Positions 11,450 through 22,773 of a DNA stretch of 64,000 nucleotides are shown in pieces. A model generated the notes under the pieces. That model searched no databases. It saw only the letters and a program-made list of their open reading frames with translations, and had not been told where the DNA came from. Origin of the DNA: Siphonodentalium dalli (taxonomy: Eukaryota > Mollusca > Scaphopoda > Gadilida > Siphonodentaliidae); assembly GCA_032622095.1 (NCBI GenBank), contig CP136063.1, forward strand, positions 276,327,426 to 276,391,425, read 5' to 3'. The first letter of the stretch is position 1; each line of letters starts with the position of its first letter. A program made the translations under genes and the position numbers.

Positions 11450-12200
11450 CTAACATTGACATGTAAATTGGAATGAGTCATTTTGGGGTCATTAGGCAAA
11501 AAAACATGGCTGCCAGCACTGAGCAGCCATCTTGGATTTCAAAATTCAATCCATTAGCATGGGCTACAGCCTACAGGCCGTATGTACTGTTTGTCTGATC
11601 ATCATGAAATTCGTCATTTATGTTAATATTGATATATAGATGGGAACGAGTCATTTTTGGGTCATTCGACCAAAAAACATGGCCACCAGCAGCCATCTTG
11701 GATTTTACTCTTTGCATAACTAAATCCTTTGGCACGGGCTACAGATCGTACCTTTGGTCGGATCATCATGAAATTTGTCATAAATGTTAATATTGACATG
11801 TAGATAGGAAAGAGTCATTTTGGGGTCATTCGGCAATAAAACGTGGCCACCAGCAGCCATCTTGGATTTTACTCTTTGGATGACTAAATCCTTTGGTACG
11901 GGTACAGATCGTACCTTTGGTCGGATCATCATGAAATTTGTCATGGCTGTTAACATTGAAATGTAGATGGGAACGAGTCATTTTGGGTCATTCGGCCATA
12001 AAACATGTCCGATGGCAGCCATCTTGGATTTTACTCTTTGCATAAACTAAATCCTTTGGTACACCCTACAGTCCACTTCCCTCATCCGATCATCACCAAA
12101 CTTCATATTAATCTTGATATTGATCTACTAGATGCAAGCTATCATATATTTTTGAATTTCTTTGGAAAACATAGCCATCAGCAACCATCTTGGATTTTAC
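11450..12200 (+). repeat. Minisatellite array 1 of family A (~164-bp monomer)
   Basis: Four to five monomers repeat the blocks GGGCTACAGRTCGTACC, GATCATCATGAAATTTGTCA, ATGGGAACGAGTCATTTTGG and CAGCAGCCATCTTGGATTTTA. Successive CTACAG blocks start near 11571, 11739, 11902 and 12066. The last monomers are more diverged. There is no coding potential. Confidence 0.8.
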
Positions 12201-13638
12201 TTTATATATATATATCTCTTCATGTTGATAATCTAGTATTACTTAGACCTTTCAACTTTCCGCAATCCTAATCGCTCCATTGACTGTAATATATGAATTT
12301 ATTCTCTTTCCAAGTTGAGCTACAGTGTCATTGACACTTTCATATTATCTTCTGTATTAGTTGGGGCGACTTTGATTTTCTTCAATTTCCAGTATACAGG
12401 CACACCATATGTGAGAAGCAAGCCCCCAGTGACACCACATTCGCGCTATATGGCCATAGAAATACTATAGTCTATAGATCTGTACAAGAGATGCTGATGT
12501 AATAAAAAACACTAGAGCTCGAGGATTTTTGTGTGTGTGTGATTTAAGTCAATAAGTAAACCATATGAGGTAAGCAAACCCTCATGAAGTGACACCACAT
12601 GCATGCTATATGACCATAGTGGCCCAACTCTGCGCAAAAATACTTAAAAAAATATATATATAAAAATACTAGAGTTCCGGGAAGGAGACATCAATTTTTT
12701 GGATGTAGGGATTCTGATAATATGTAATTAGGGATTATCATTGTTGTCATATTCTCACAGTTGAGTACTCAGGCTAATTAAAACAGGTTATAGTTAGCCC
12801 AATGCTCCTCTTGTGTTGCTAGGTAATACACCAGGTCATGCCGATAGTTTAGGGGTAGGTTAGATAGTAATTACAATTACGCTCAAGTTAATTGCGCTTA
12901 AGTGTTATTTAAGCGCAATTCATTAAAGGATTTATTCGGTCTAGAAACTACAAACGTCGGAAAGCCCTCCCTGTTGTGATTAAAATGATCCAAGTCCCAT
13001 TCCGATCGCATAATAAATAACTCGGTATTCGGAGATTTCCATGACTAAACTACGAGTGATGTAGTTGTGGGAGAGCAAATTAAAAACACAGATTCGGAGC
13101 CGGAGTTTATTATGCTGACTACGATGACGTAATCGTAAGTCAGCCGATACTAAAATGCGGAGTGGTATGTGCTCGTGTTGTGTATAGATTACGTCGCTAT
13201 TCAATGTGTTATCTAATTAAAGAAGATAGTGTGGCCGCTTTGGCCATTTATCTGGAATAGAAAACAATAATTATGTGAATAAAGTATTAGTAGCACCTAG
13301 AATGGTTGTTTTTGTAGCCATTAATAACATGCCGCCACGTGTCTGCTTTGTTGAATAGAAGGCAGTAGTGCTTCGATTGTCTCGTATTCACTCGGTGATT
13401 TGTAATCACTCAGTGACTATTCATCAGTGTCAGTCGCGAACTTGTTTGCACTGTAAAATGCCCCAAAGTGAATATAAAGGGCGACGGATGATCACATTCA
13501 CCTGGTCATACATAAGAAGCGCCCAAATGTTATATAAACACTGTGCTGAATAATGTTAACTATATTTAGGCGTTTTTTTTTTATTTTTTTTTTTTTTACT
13601 TTCGATATAAATATCCCGAATATCTGTCATCTCCACAT
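12201..13638. other. No gene identified
   Basis: AT-rich DNA with a short GT run (12530-12541) and a degenerate copy of the GCGCTTAAGC motif (12880-12925). A paired phrase, AAGC(A)AACCC...GTGACACCACAT, occurs twice (12417-12447, 12573-12600). Nothing coding could be supported. Confidence 0.45.
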
Positions 13639-13728
13639 ATGCCAAGTAGATGTAGTGTCTTCGGTTGTGGAAGGGCTAGCGATCCATTATTAAGTACCTC
13701 CAAAAAGACAACACAGTGCATAATTTAG
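13639..13728 (+). CDS. THAP-domain-like N-terminal fragment
   Basis: The short frame opens MPSRCSVFGC and reads through GRASDP before a stop at 13726-13728 (29 residues). THAP domains start M-P-x-x-C-x-x-x-x-C, the first half of their C2CH zinc site, so position and spacing fit. The rest of the domain is missing; the frame runs into the tandem repeat at 13722-13905. It may be a first exon, a broken THAP/P-element-type transposase gene, or chance. A TATA-like AT stretch lies upstream. Confidence 0.35.
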   Translation: MPSRCSVFGCGRASDPLLSTSKKTTQCII

Positions 13729-13905
13729 AACGCTCTTTATTGTCTATCGCTTTTGGGAGACGGAAGCATGGACGCTCTTTATATTTAAATGTCACAACAC
13801 CATACAAAATCACCCATGACATATCGAAATAGAGCACGTTCATAATTGAGAACGCTCTTTATTGTCTATACCGCGACGAAAACATGGACGCTCTTTATTA
13901 GATGC
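13722..13905. repeat. Imperfect tandem duplication, ~120-bp unit
   Basis: The blocks GAACGCTCTTTATTGTCTAT and ACATGGACGCTCTTTAT (or near variants) recur in order about 120 bp apart. It directly abuts the THAP-like fragment and may have truncated it. Confidence 0.6.
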
Positions 13906-14934
13906 AATCATTGGATTTTTTCTAGGCTAACAATTAAAAAAAAATCCTCTCTAGAAAGTCAATATCTGCATCAAAACGTAAAATAAAACGAAAAAAATAA
14001 ACGAACAACAAACACAAACTGAAAAACCACGCCAGGCGGGCCTTTAATTAAAAAAAATGTTGTTATGCCAAACTGCAGCCTAATTAATCATTATTGTAGT
14101 TTCGACAGTCTGTTGTGCATTTGAGTGAATTATTTTTGTTTACACACTTATCAATCTTGACTGGAAGGATTTTATCAAGCTGTTCACAGTTGCGCACTTC
14201 TCCACACACTATGTTTCGTGTGAAGAAACAGACAGGAACATTATTATGACGAATATAAGCCATCATGATACATGTACTAGTATAATAACCACCACCTTTT
14301 TAATCACACCCCATTTGTGTTTAATTGTACTCCTATAGCGCACAACGGGATGACACTAGTGTGTGAACTAGCTTCCGAAATTGGTACCATACAACGAAGA
14401 AGAAGAAGCTATATGGCCTAACTTGTATTCTTTCAGAAACAGTTAAATTAATTTCGCACGAAATTTTGCTCGCTCATTGCATTTCTGCATAAATTAATCT
14501 CATTTCAAACAACTTTTATCGCCTCAAAGTGCATTTTAGCCATCATTATTCGTTATATAATCCAACATTCTAGCAAATCCAGTTCATAATTCAGCACATT
14601 CAAACATTTTTATTCCGTGATCGCTATTTATCGTAAAGGCCTAGCTAATTGACCGCCGACTGCAATATTTTACACGTAATTTATCAACTCGTTACGCGAA
14701 TGGCGGAATTATTTTAAGCTCCACCCACCGCTGTCACCGGTAATCGTTGATGCAGATGATCGGTCATGTGACTGCGTTGTGGTCATGTGATCGCACTCAA
14801 GTGATTTACACTCGATTTTGAATTTTCTTGGCGAAATGGATCTGTTAGACATATATTATTAGTATTATGATGATAAAAAAAATATTTTTTGACAGACTAA
14901 TTCCTCTAAGTAGAAATGCCCTATTTGTGGTATT
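13906..14934. other. No gene identified; one cysteine-bearing frame
   Basis: The minus-strand frame 14084-14266 (60 codons) has six cysteines and the run VRNCEQLDKILPVKIDKC, but no domain, signal peptide or neighbouring exon I recognise. The rest is AT-rich without evident repeats. Confidence 0.4.
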
Positions 14935-14998
14935 TGCGCTTAAGCGCAATATGTGGTATTTGCGCTTAAGCGCAATCAATTGCGCTTAAGTGTAATTC
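14935..14998. repeat. GCGCTTAAGCGC motif cluster adjoining array 2
   Basis: Three copies of TTGCGCTTAAGCGCAAT-like palindromes lie immediately 5' of the hairpin and monomer array that begin at 15003. Confidence 0.7.
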
Positions 14999-15002
14999 AT
15001 TA

Positions 15003-16230
15003 TTAGCTCAACTTTACTTTGTAAAGTTTGAGCTATTGCCATGGCTTTGTCGTCCGTGTGTGCGTGCGTGTGTGTGTGCGTGATTCGTCAACAATTTCCT
15101 TTAGCACGGGCTACAGGTCGTACCTTTGGTCAGATCTTTTTAAAATTTGTCATAGCTGTTGACATTGACATGTAGATGGGAACGAGTCATTTTGGGGTCA
15201 TTCGGAAAAAAAACATGGCCGCCGGTGGCCATCTTGGATTTCAAAATTCAATCCATTAGCACAGGCTACAGGTCCTACTGTTCGTCTGATCATCATGAAA
15301 TTTGTCATGGATGTTAATATTGACATGTAGATGGGAACGAGTCATTTTGGGGTCATTCGGCCAAAAAACATGGCTGCCAGCAGCCATCTTGGATTTTACT
15401 CTTTGCATGACTAAATTGTTTGGCACGGGCTACAGGTCCTACCTTTGGTTGGATCATAATGAAATTTTTCATGGATGTTAACAATGACATATAGATGGGA
15501 ACGAGTCATTTTGGGTCATTCGGCCATAAAACATGGCCGTGGGCAGCCATCTTGGATTTTACTCTTTGCATGACTAAATCCTTTGGCACGGGCTACAGGT
15601 CATACGTTTGGTCGGATCATTATGAAATTTGACATGTAGATGGGAACGAGTCATTTTGGGGTCATTTGGCAAAAAAACATGGCCACCAGCAACCATCTTG
15701 GATTTCAAAATTCAATCCATTAGCACAGGCTACAGGCCAGAGTGTTCGTCTGATCATCATGATATTTGTCATGGAAGTTAATATTGACATGTAGATGGGA
15801 ACGAGTAATTTTGGGGTCATTCGGCCAAAAAACATGGCCACCAGCAGCCAACTTAGATTTTACTCTTTGCATGACTAAATCTTTTGGCACAGACTACAGG
15901 TCGTACCTTTGGTCGGATCATTATGAAATTTGTAATGGCTGTTGACATTGACATATAGATGGGAACGAGTCATTTTGGGGTCATTCGGCCAAAAAACATG
16001 GCCACCAGCAGCCATCTTGTATTTTACTCTTTACATGACTAAATCCTTTGACACAGTCTACAGGTCGTTACTTTTGTCGGATCATCATGAAATTTGTGAT
16101 GGATGTTAACAATGACATGTAAATGGGAACGAGTCTTTTTGGGGTCATTCGGCAAAAAAACATGGCTGCCAGTGACCATCTTGGATTTTACTCTTTGCAT
16201 AACTAGGCCTTTCAACTTAACACATTCCTA
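15003..16230 (+). mobile_element. Family A minisatellite-bearing element (array 2)
   Basis: It opens with a hairpin, AGCTCAAACTT-type arms at 15005-15034, then a GTGTGCGTGC tract (15052-15083). Seven monomers of ~164 bp follow, with CTACAGG-type blocks near 15111, 15266, 15430, 15593, 15730 (short monomer), 15894 and 16058. The architecture matches three other families in the window. Such hairpin-plus-monomer elements are common in bivalve genomes and are often grouped with Helitron-like non-autonomous elements; the class here is inferred. Confidence 0.65.
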
Positions 16231-16705
16231 ATCACTCCATTGACTGTAACACATGAAATTATTCCCTTTCCAAGTTCGTAAAATTCGTAAAAATAACTAC
16301 TTTGAGCAAGATTATTCTCCATCTATTTTCTCACCCTGCCGGAGTGTTTCACATTACTTTAAATGTGTCTTGACAAAATTGTTCAACCACCCTTATCACC
16401 CATGTTTATCTCCCAGTCAACAATAAATAACCCAAACAGAAATCAAATATCTGTTATCATAATAATATTCTAACAAACATAATAAAGTTCCGGCCTTGAC
16501 ATCGATATCAAAGCGCTAAGCTCTTATGTCTTATACGATAAACATGGGTGTCTTACTAAAAAATATGAGGCCGGATTTTGGGGGTTATTTTGTGACATAT
16601 ATGCTTCTCACATGTTTAGGTATGCCCACATGCATATACAGTACCTGTCTAATATACCTGACGATACAAATATACCTGAATATACCACAATGTCTCAAAC
16701 ATGAT

Positions 16706-17306
16706 AAATATGCAAATAGCGTGTCTGTCACCCTTTATAGAGCCCCACATAGACTGGAGCAGACGACACTCTGCAGTGCATGCTTCCATCTGTGTGAGGC
16801 TCCCTGTGGGATAAAACTTTAACATTGTTTTTTGAGGTTGATGTTTTACATTACTGAATTCAAGCCTGCAAATAGCATGTCTGTCATTTGCAGAATGAGG
16901 TCCCCAGAGGGTGAATTTAGTGATGCTATCCCGCATAGCGGGCTAGCATCACTAAATTCACCCTCTGGGGACCTCATTCTGCTTAGGCCCTCAACTGCTA
17001 TGGTAGATCTAGGATCAGATTGAAGTTCCCCATTTCAAGTTGGTGATGGTCACCCATTGGGCACCTCGTTTATGGATTTTACCTTCTGCAAATTAGGGGA
17101 TATAGAAACTTCCCATATGGGAAAACGTAACTAAAAACAATGTTAATTTGATACTATAGGTACTTCCCAGAAGATTAGGCCTAAGCAGAATGAGGTCCCC
17201 AGAGGGTGAATTTGGTGATGCTAGCCCGCTATGTGGGATAGCGTCACTAAATTCACCCTCTGGGGACCTCATTCTGCAAATGACAGACACGCTATTTGCA
17301 GGCTTG
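16706..17306. mobile_element. hAT-type MITE, CAAGCCTGCAAATAG family (A copy 1)
   Basis: An 8-bp duplication AACATGAT flanks it (16698-16705, 17307-17314). The right end is CTATTTGCAGGCTTG-like; the left outer end is degenerate (AAATATGCAAATAGCG), with a second internal terminus at 16861. Each subterminal region is itself a hairpin: GAATGAGGTCCCCAGAGGG ... CCCTCTGGGGACCTCATTC. The B counterpart is 34187-34781 with the same duplication. Confidence 0.7.
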
Positions 17307-17752
17307 AACATGATGATGCCTGAGAGATGTAATGAAACATAAACAACCCTGCATGCATATAAGCAATTATGACAAAAATATATGATAGCAAAATTGCACA
17401 GGCATTAACCTACATGTAACCCTCTTGCTACTACCCAACCCTGCCCTGTAAGGAATTTTTTTTCAGACCAACACCCCCTCCCCTTCCCTACATAAATATT
17501 GGGGAAAGACACATCCTGAAATATGACATACGAAGAGGGGGCTAGTCAGCTAACTGGGACGGTGGCTAACTGGGACCTCAAGTCTGGCTAACTGGGACCT
17601 TCAGATTTATATGTTAGTGGAATAGAATATTAAATAAATTAAATTTTGTTTTGGTCAAAAGCAGCTCAAAGGCTGCCAAAGCATAGCCAGAGTATACATT
17701 CATGGCATGGTCTGGTATAGGTACTGACTGAATAGATATTTGCAGCTATCAG

Positions 17753-18363
17753 CAAGCCTGCAAATAGCATGTCTTTCTTTTGCAGAATGAGGTCCCCAGA
17801 GGGTGAATTTAGTGACGCTATCCCGCATTGCGGGCTAGCATCACCAAATTCACCCTCTGGAGACCTCATTCTGCTTAGGCCTCATCTCCTGGGAAGTATC
17901 TATAGTATCAAATTAACATTGTTTTTAGTTATGTTTCTACAGTAATGCCCTAATTAATCGACTCCCTAACCACAGCAGAATTATGTGGTTTAATCATGAA
18001 TGGCAACATCACTATGTGGTTTTCCGATGAATGGCAACAAGCCATATTTCCGACTAAATCCTGAAAAGTTACCCATAATTCTGCTGTGGTTAGGGAGTAG
18101 ATTAATTAGGGCATTACTGTATATCCCCTAATTTGCAGAAGGTAAAATCCATAATCGAGGTGCCCAATGGGTGACCATCACCAACTTGAACTGGGGAACT
18201 TCAATCTGATCCTAGATCTACCATAGCAATTGAGGGCCTAAGCAGAATGAGGTCCCCAGAGGGTGAATTTAGTGATGCTAGCCCACTATGCGGGATAGCG
18301 TCACTAAATTCACCCTCTGGGGACCTCATTCTGCAAATGACAGACACACTATTTGTAGGCTTG
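17753..18363. mobile_element. hAT-type MITE, CAAGCCTGCAAATAG family (A copy 2)
   Basis: It is flanked by an exact 8-bp duplication GCTATCAG (17745-17752, 18364-18371). Termini are CAAGCCTGCAAATAGC and CTATTTGTAGGCTTG. Two subterminal hairpins are present. A TA-type palindromic MITE is nested inside at 17940-18119. In haplotype B the left terminus is deleted. Confidence 0.8.
17940..18119. mobile_element. TA-inserted palindromic MITE (CAGTAATGC family), nested
   Basis: Termini CAGTAATGCCC and GGGCATTACTG are flanked by TA on both sides. The interrupted sequence GTTTC-TA-TATCCCC matches uninterrupted relatives elsewhere, confirming a TA duplication. This fits Tc1/mariner-type non-autonomous elements. 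The left arm is shorter than the right. Confidence 0.75.
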
Positions 18364-18478
18364 GCTATCAGTTGGTTTGGCCTTGAGTAAATACAATTGG
18401 GCTATTCCACTATGTTTATCATTTTGTAGTCTGAGACATCCTTGGTTTTGATATTACTGCCTGATTGTTTCGGTATAA

Positions 18479-18870
18479 CCCTTTACCCAACAAACCGGCC
18501 ACAACCGGCCAAATAAAGCTTCAACAGCCTAAAATATCTTCGGTCTGTCTCAATAGAACCATACACATATGGATATCATTGGAACCGGCTCCTTGACCAC
18601 ATTGTGATAGTTACAGTTATGCCCTGTGCCAATGCATTCTCTTATATATGCGAGTCGACCATAGGTCGCCTCGCATATATAAGAGAATGCATTGGCCTAA
18701 AAAAAATCTTTTTTTAACACTTTTTACCATTTTTTCTTACATTCTTTAACAATTTTATAATTTTTAATGTGTTAAGCCAATGCATTCTCTTATATATGCG
18801 AGGCGACATATGGTCGACTCGCATATATAAGAGAATGCATTGGCACAGGGCCCTTCTGTTGGGTAAAGGG
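18479..18870. mobile_element. piggyBac-type MITE (CCCTTTACCC family), A only
   Basis: Termini CCCTTTACCCAAC and GTTGGGTAAAGGG enclose 392 bp. Inside are two copies of a palindromic module, CCAATGCATTCTCTTATATA...TATATAAGAGAATGCATTGG. The right flank is TTAA, the left flank ATAA, and haplotype B has an empty site GGT-ATAA-CTAAG at 35852-35863. Full-length relatives at 49814, 61648 and 63326 have perfect TTAA duplications. Confidence 0.8.
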
Positions 18871-19211
18871 TTAACTAAGCCCATTGATAACTGGCAGAGT
18901 AGTGGCACTCACCGCTTCTGTGATGACAGCGGTTACATTATCCAGAGTTATGAGACATTGATTTTGCAACAAAATGTTGTGTAAACTCCCTCGCATTAGT
19001 GTTTCTGTTTAAAATTGCTTGACTTGTTGTAATCAATTGTCTTCACACGATGGATCAGAGTGACCACATCAGTTGCAATTTCTTTATTTCTCATGTTCAA
19101 ATTTAAAATAAAATCTGTTTCACAATCGTTACTTTTATCCTGTTTTTGTAATTTTGCTGCCTTTTTCTGCACTTTCTCTGGCTATGTTATGTCTCCAACT
19201 TTATATGGATC

Positions 19212-19627
19212 CAAGCCTTGAAATAGTGTGTCTGTCATTAGCAGAATGAGGTCCCCATATGGTGAGTTTAGTGACTATATCCCACTGTGTGGGCTAGCAT
19301 CACTAAATTCTCCCTCTGGGAACCTCATTCTGCTGAGGCCTCAACTGATATGGGAGACTTATGATCAGATTGAATTTCCCCAGTTGAAGTTGGTGATGTT
19401 CACCCATTAGTCACCTCGATAATGCATTTTATCTTCTGCAAATACGGGATATAGAAACTGAATGGAAGGGGAAAAATAACTAAAAACAATGTTAATTTTA
19501 TACTATAGATACTTCCCAGAAGATGAGGTCTAAGCAGAATGACGTCCACTGTGTGGGATAGCATCACTTAAATTCACTCTCCATGGACCTCATTCTGCAA
19601 ATGACAGACACACTATTTCGAGACTTG
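19212..19627. mobile_element. hAT-type MITE, CAAGCCTTGAAATAG variant (A)
   Basis: Flanked by TATGGATC (19204-19211) and TATGGGTC (19628-19635), an 8-bp duplication with one mismatch. Both ends carry the GAATGAGGTCC/GGACCTCATTC hairpins. The B counterpart is 36195-36610. Confidence 0.7.
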
Positions 19628-19869
19628 TATGGGTCCTATATCTCTGCCTATTAGTCCATCAGCTGGTATACAGTACCAGTGTTTAGCATGCGATCCTTTT
19701 GTATAAGCCTTGTCACTGGTTCGTGATTTTCAAAATGGCTGATGGTTCCATATGGTCCGATTCCTAGTATTATACCCAACCCACCGGTAAAAGGTCAAAG
19801 TTAAGAAGTAGCATCCATTTGTAAACATTCGACAGTGCAAGTATTTTTTATCAGCATTTGATGGCATAA

Positions 19870-20654
19870 TTATACCCCCCGCAACGAAGTTAGGGGGGGT
19901 ATACTGGAGTCAGCTTGTCCGTCCGTCCGTCCGTCGTCCGTCCGTCGTCCGTCCGTCGTCCGTCCGTCCGTGGACACAAATTTGTCCGGAGTTTTTCTCA
20001 GTCGTTTTTTGATCAATTTCTGTGAAACTTGGCACAGACATCAACCATCATGGGAACCTGTGCACCTGCAATTATGACGTCTGTCGGACTTTTATTTTTG
20101 GAGTTATCCCCCCTTTTTCGACTTAGAAAATTTTCGCAACATGTATACTTTTGTCCGAGCTTTTATTCCTACATTTTTCGGTCAATTTTTTTTAATCTTG
20201 GCACTGATATTTATTACCATTGGAACTTGTGCACCTGCGATTATGACATCTGTCTGACATTTTTTGGTGGAGTTATCCCCCTTTTTCAACTTAGAACTTT
20301 TTTTGCAACATGCATAATTTTGTCCAAGCTTTTATTCCTACATTTTTCGGTCAATGTTTTTTAATCTTGGCACTGATATTTAGTACCATGGGAACCTGTG
20401 CACCTGCGATTATGACGTCTGTCCGACATTTTTTGTGTGGAGTTATTCCCCTTTTTCGCAACATACATAATTTTGTCCAAGCTTTTATTCCTACAATTTT
20501 CGGTCAATAGGTTTAAGATTAGGGTTATGGTTGTACACCTGCAATGGGAACTGTTATTTTATTATTTTAACTAAATGTTTACTGACATGTGAAACATCTT
20601 AGTATTTTAAAAAGGGGGGTATCCGTAGTCCCATTGGGACAGTCACACCTCTAG
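19870..20654 (+). mobile_element. Helitron-like element of family B with ~170-bp monomers, A only
   Basis: Starts (T)TATACCCCCC, folding with GGGGGGTATA 20 bp on; continues with a GTCC tract (19917-19972) and three ~170-bp monomers (blocks near 20031, 20200, 20369). Near the end a GTCCCATTGGGAC hairpin is followed by the terminus CTCTAG. The B haplotype is empty at 36852/36853: the insertion separates A from T with no duplication beyond an ambiguous T. A 3' hairpin, CTAG end and A^T target fit Helitrons, but the 5' TC is absent. Confidence 0.65.
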
Positions 20655-20703
20655 TTTTAGTTATTCTGAGTGCAACTACGGGTTTAAGAATTGTTTTGTG
20701 GCC

Positions 20704-20802
20704 ATGTCATCTACAAAGTTAGGACCTGGTAACGATGTGGACATTCAGACGTTTAAGCGATGGACGCCCCCCTTTGTCAATGAACTTCTCATAATTAACT
20801 GA
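20704..20802 (+). CDS. Candidate short coding exon, unrecognised
   Basis: The frame begins MSSTKLGPGND and runs 32 codons. In copy B (36902-36985) the same start is kept, but an 8-base deletion at a C run changes the tail after FKRWT. The start context GGCCATG is favourable. I recognise no domain. It could be a first exon, with a possible donor GGTAAC after GGACCT, or chance. Confidence 0.2.
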   Translation: MSSTKLGPGNDVDIQTFKRWTPPFVNELLIIN

Positions 20803-20997
20803 TAAATAGCGAGTATTTGCGATAAAAAAAATAACGCAAAAACATATACGTGATACACTCAATCCATCTACTATGCGAAACCTCCGTATTGTATGTATCC
20901 AGGGTGATTGTTTAATTAGTTTTATGAAGTTGTCGCACCTGCGATTCGGTAACGAACTGTTGCCATTTTATTTTGGGAATTCCCAGACTGGAGCCAT

Positions 20998-21093
20998 ATG
21001 GCGGATTCACCGCGAGTTAGTGATCTTACTTATTTCCTGTCGCAGAGTTGGGGAGCGAGTGCACTGTGGAATGCTACAGATGAATGTAACTGA
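20998..21093 (+). CDS. Candidate first coding exon, unrecognised
   Basis: The ATGGCGGATTC start opens a 31-codon frame reading MADSPRVSDLTYFLSQSW and on to ...NATDECN. The sequence is identical in copy B (37189-37284) although flanking DNA differs slightly. Composition (balanced, GC-richer than the surroundings) looks coding. A weak donor GAAT|GTAACT lies near the end. A larger overlapping frame (20873-21154; B 37025-37345) is also open in both copies and differs by two residues, so which frame is real is unclear. No downstream exon was found. Confidence 0.25.
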   Translation: MADSPRVSDLTYFLSQSWGASALWNATDECN

Positions 21094-21861
21094 AGAATGG
21101 CCTTCACCTGATACATGTGATATGTTATTAAAGGATCAAATCTTGTTTATTTGAATTGTACATCATATCTAAATAATTTAAACTTAAACTGGTGAATTAA
21201 TGGGGAATGGATTTTAATGAGTGGGAAATTTATTTAACAAGCTGCTGTTTTGGGGTTTTCAGGTAAAATTTTCCTGCCGAATAGCCCTGTCGTACACTTG
21301 GGGATTTATTTTAAAAAATAAACTCTTGACCTATTCTTTTTCTTGCATTTTCATGATCAACTGGTGTCAATCTACCGGGGTAGCTGGGTAAACATCACTG
21401 GAGTGGTCCACAGGCTTTAATTCAATGAATTTGGCTGAAGGTTAACACTGTCGTCTGTGGGAAACCATTTAGTTCAGTGATTTCTATTATATAGATCAGT
21501 ACAAAGTTTATTATAGCAAACTATATTGATCAGGGACAAGGCAAGATGTTTACATAATACACACTGGTTAAAAACACATCAATTAAATTCTCATGTATAA
21601 ATTACCATTGCTTAGGCCACTATTATTAAATTGTTTATTTGCCGTTTCCAACCCAGTGTAAAAATTAGGCGCCATAGGGGTGTAATCATGTTGACAAAAA
21701 AAAAATAGATGTAGGGGTAGGTTAATTTATTTGGATCCCGAGAATACCCACTTTCTTTCGACATTGTTGTCCAATTTTTTACCCATATAAAATGCTACAT
21801 GTATATGGATATGGAACACATGCTCCAAATTCAGTTATTTGAATACAAGGTTTTAAAGTTG

Positions 21862-22339
21862 CAGCCCTGGGAATTAGCCTAGGCAATAGGCAGTGCCTAT
21901 GTAAAAGCAGAGGCAAAATCAGTTTTCCTAGGCAATTATATTGCCTAGGTAAAACAAGTTCATTGGATTACTAAAATTGATTTGTGTCTATCAGAAATAG
22001 AACCTCTTTAGCCAAAATGACTTCCTTAAATCACTCTTTACATATATTGTCCTAAAATTATTTTCATGGCACTGGGCCATTAACTACTAGTAGCTACCCA
22101 TGAGGGCACTAGTATTGGAGATGATTTGTAGAATGTATATACCGGTATATGATGAGTAGTGGCCTGGAAATGCTCTCCAAAATAACTAAGCATTTCAGTT
22201 TATTATTGACTCATATTGATTTGAGATGGCAATATTGTTGCAAAATTGCCTAGGTAAAATCTGTTTTTGCCTAGGCCGATTTCTTTCACCTAGGCAAAAA
22301 TATATTGCCTAGGCAAATTTTCCTTAATTCCCAGGGCTG
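21862..22339. mobile_element. MITE with 6-bp duplication (CAGCCCTGGGAATTA family), A only
   Basis: Termini CAGCCCTGGGAATTA and TAATTCCCAGGGCTG are flanked by AAGTTG (21856-21861, 22340-22345). Haplotype B has the empty site TTAAAGTTGTCTG near 38020. Subterminal blocks repeat TTGCCTAGGCAA in several orientations. A related element at 32345-32693 also shows a 6-bp duplication. Confidence 0.7.
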
Positions 22340-22773
22340 AAGTTGTCTGTAAGTACTGGTATTTTTCATATAATGGAAAGAAGTTTAATTTCTAACTGCC
22401 ATCAATCTCTCAGACATGTTTTACAGAAGAATGACACAGTAACGTCATCAGGCCTCAACATATAGTGCTAGCCTCACCAAATTCATCCTCTGGGAACCTC
22501 ATTCTGCATGGCCTCATCTGTTATGGGAGACCTACCTAGACACAGATTTTAGTTCCCAGATGGTGACGATGGTGATGTGCTCCCATTTGGTACCTCGATT
22601 ATGCATTATGTCATCTGCCAATTTGGATATAGAGAAACTAAAAGAAAGAAAAAAGAAAGAAAAATAAATATACATTCCAGGGAAGATGAGCCTAAGCAGA
22701 ATGAGGTTCCCAGAGGGTGAATTTGGTAACTAGGTCGCTGTGCAGGGTAGTGTTACTAAATTCACCCTCTGGG

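Noticed and set aside
16832-17311. Frames containing RMRSPEGEFSDAIPHSG, repeated many times
   Set aside because: This is the translation of the GAATGAGGTCCCCAGAGGG hairpin of the CAAGCC-family MITE and occurs in both orientations.
18769-18984. Frames with MLSQCILLYMRG or CQCILLYMRVDHRSPRIYKRMHW
   Set aside because: They are read through the ATGCATTCTCTTATATATGCGAG palindrome of the CCCTTTACCC MITEs and recur in every copy and in both directions.
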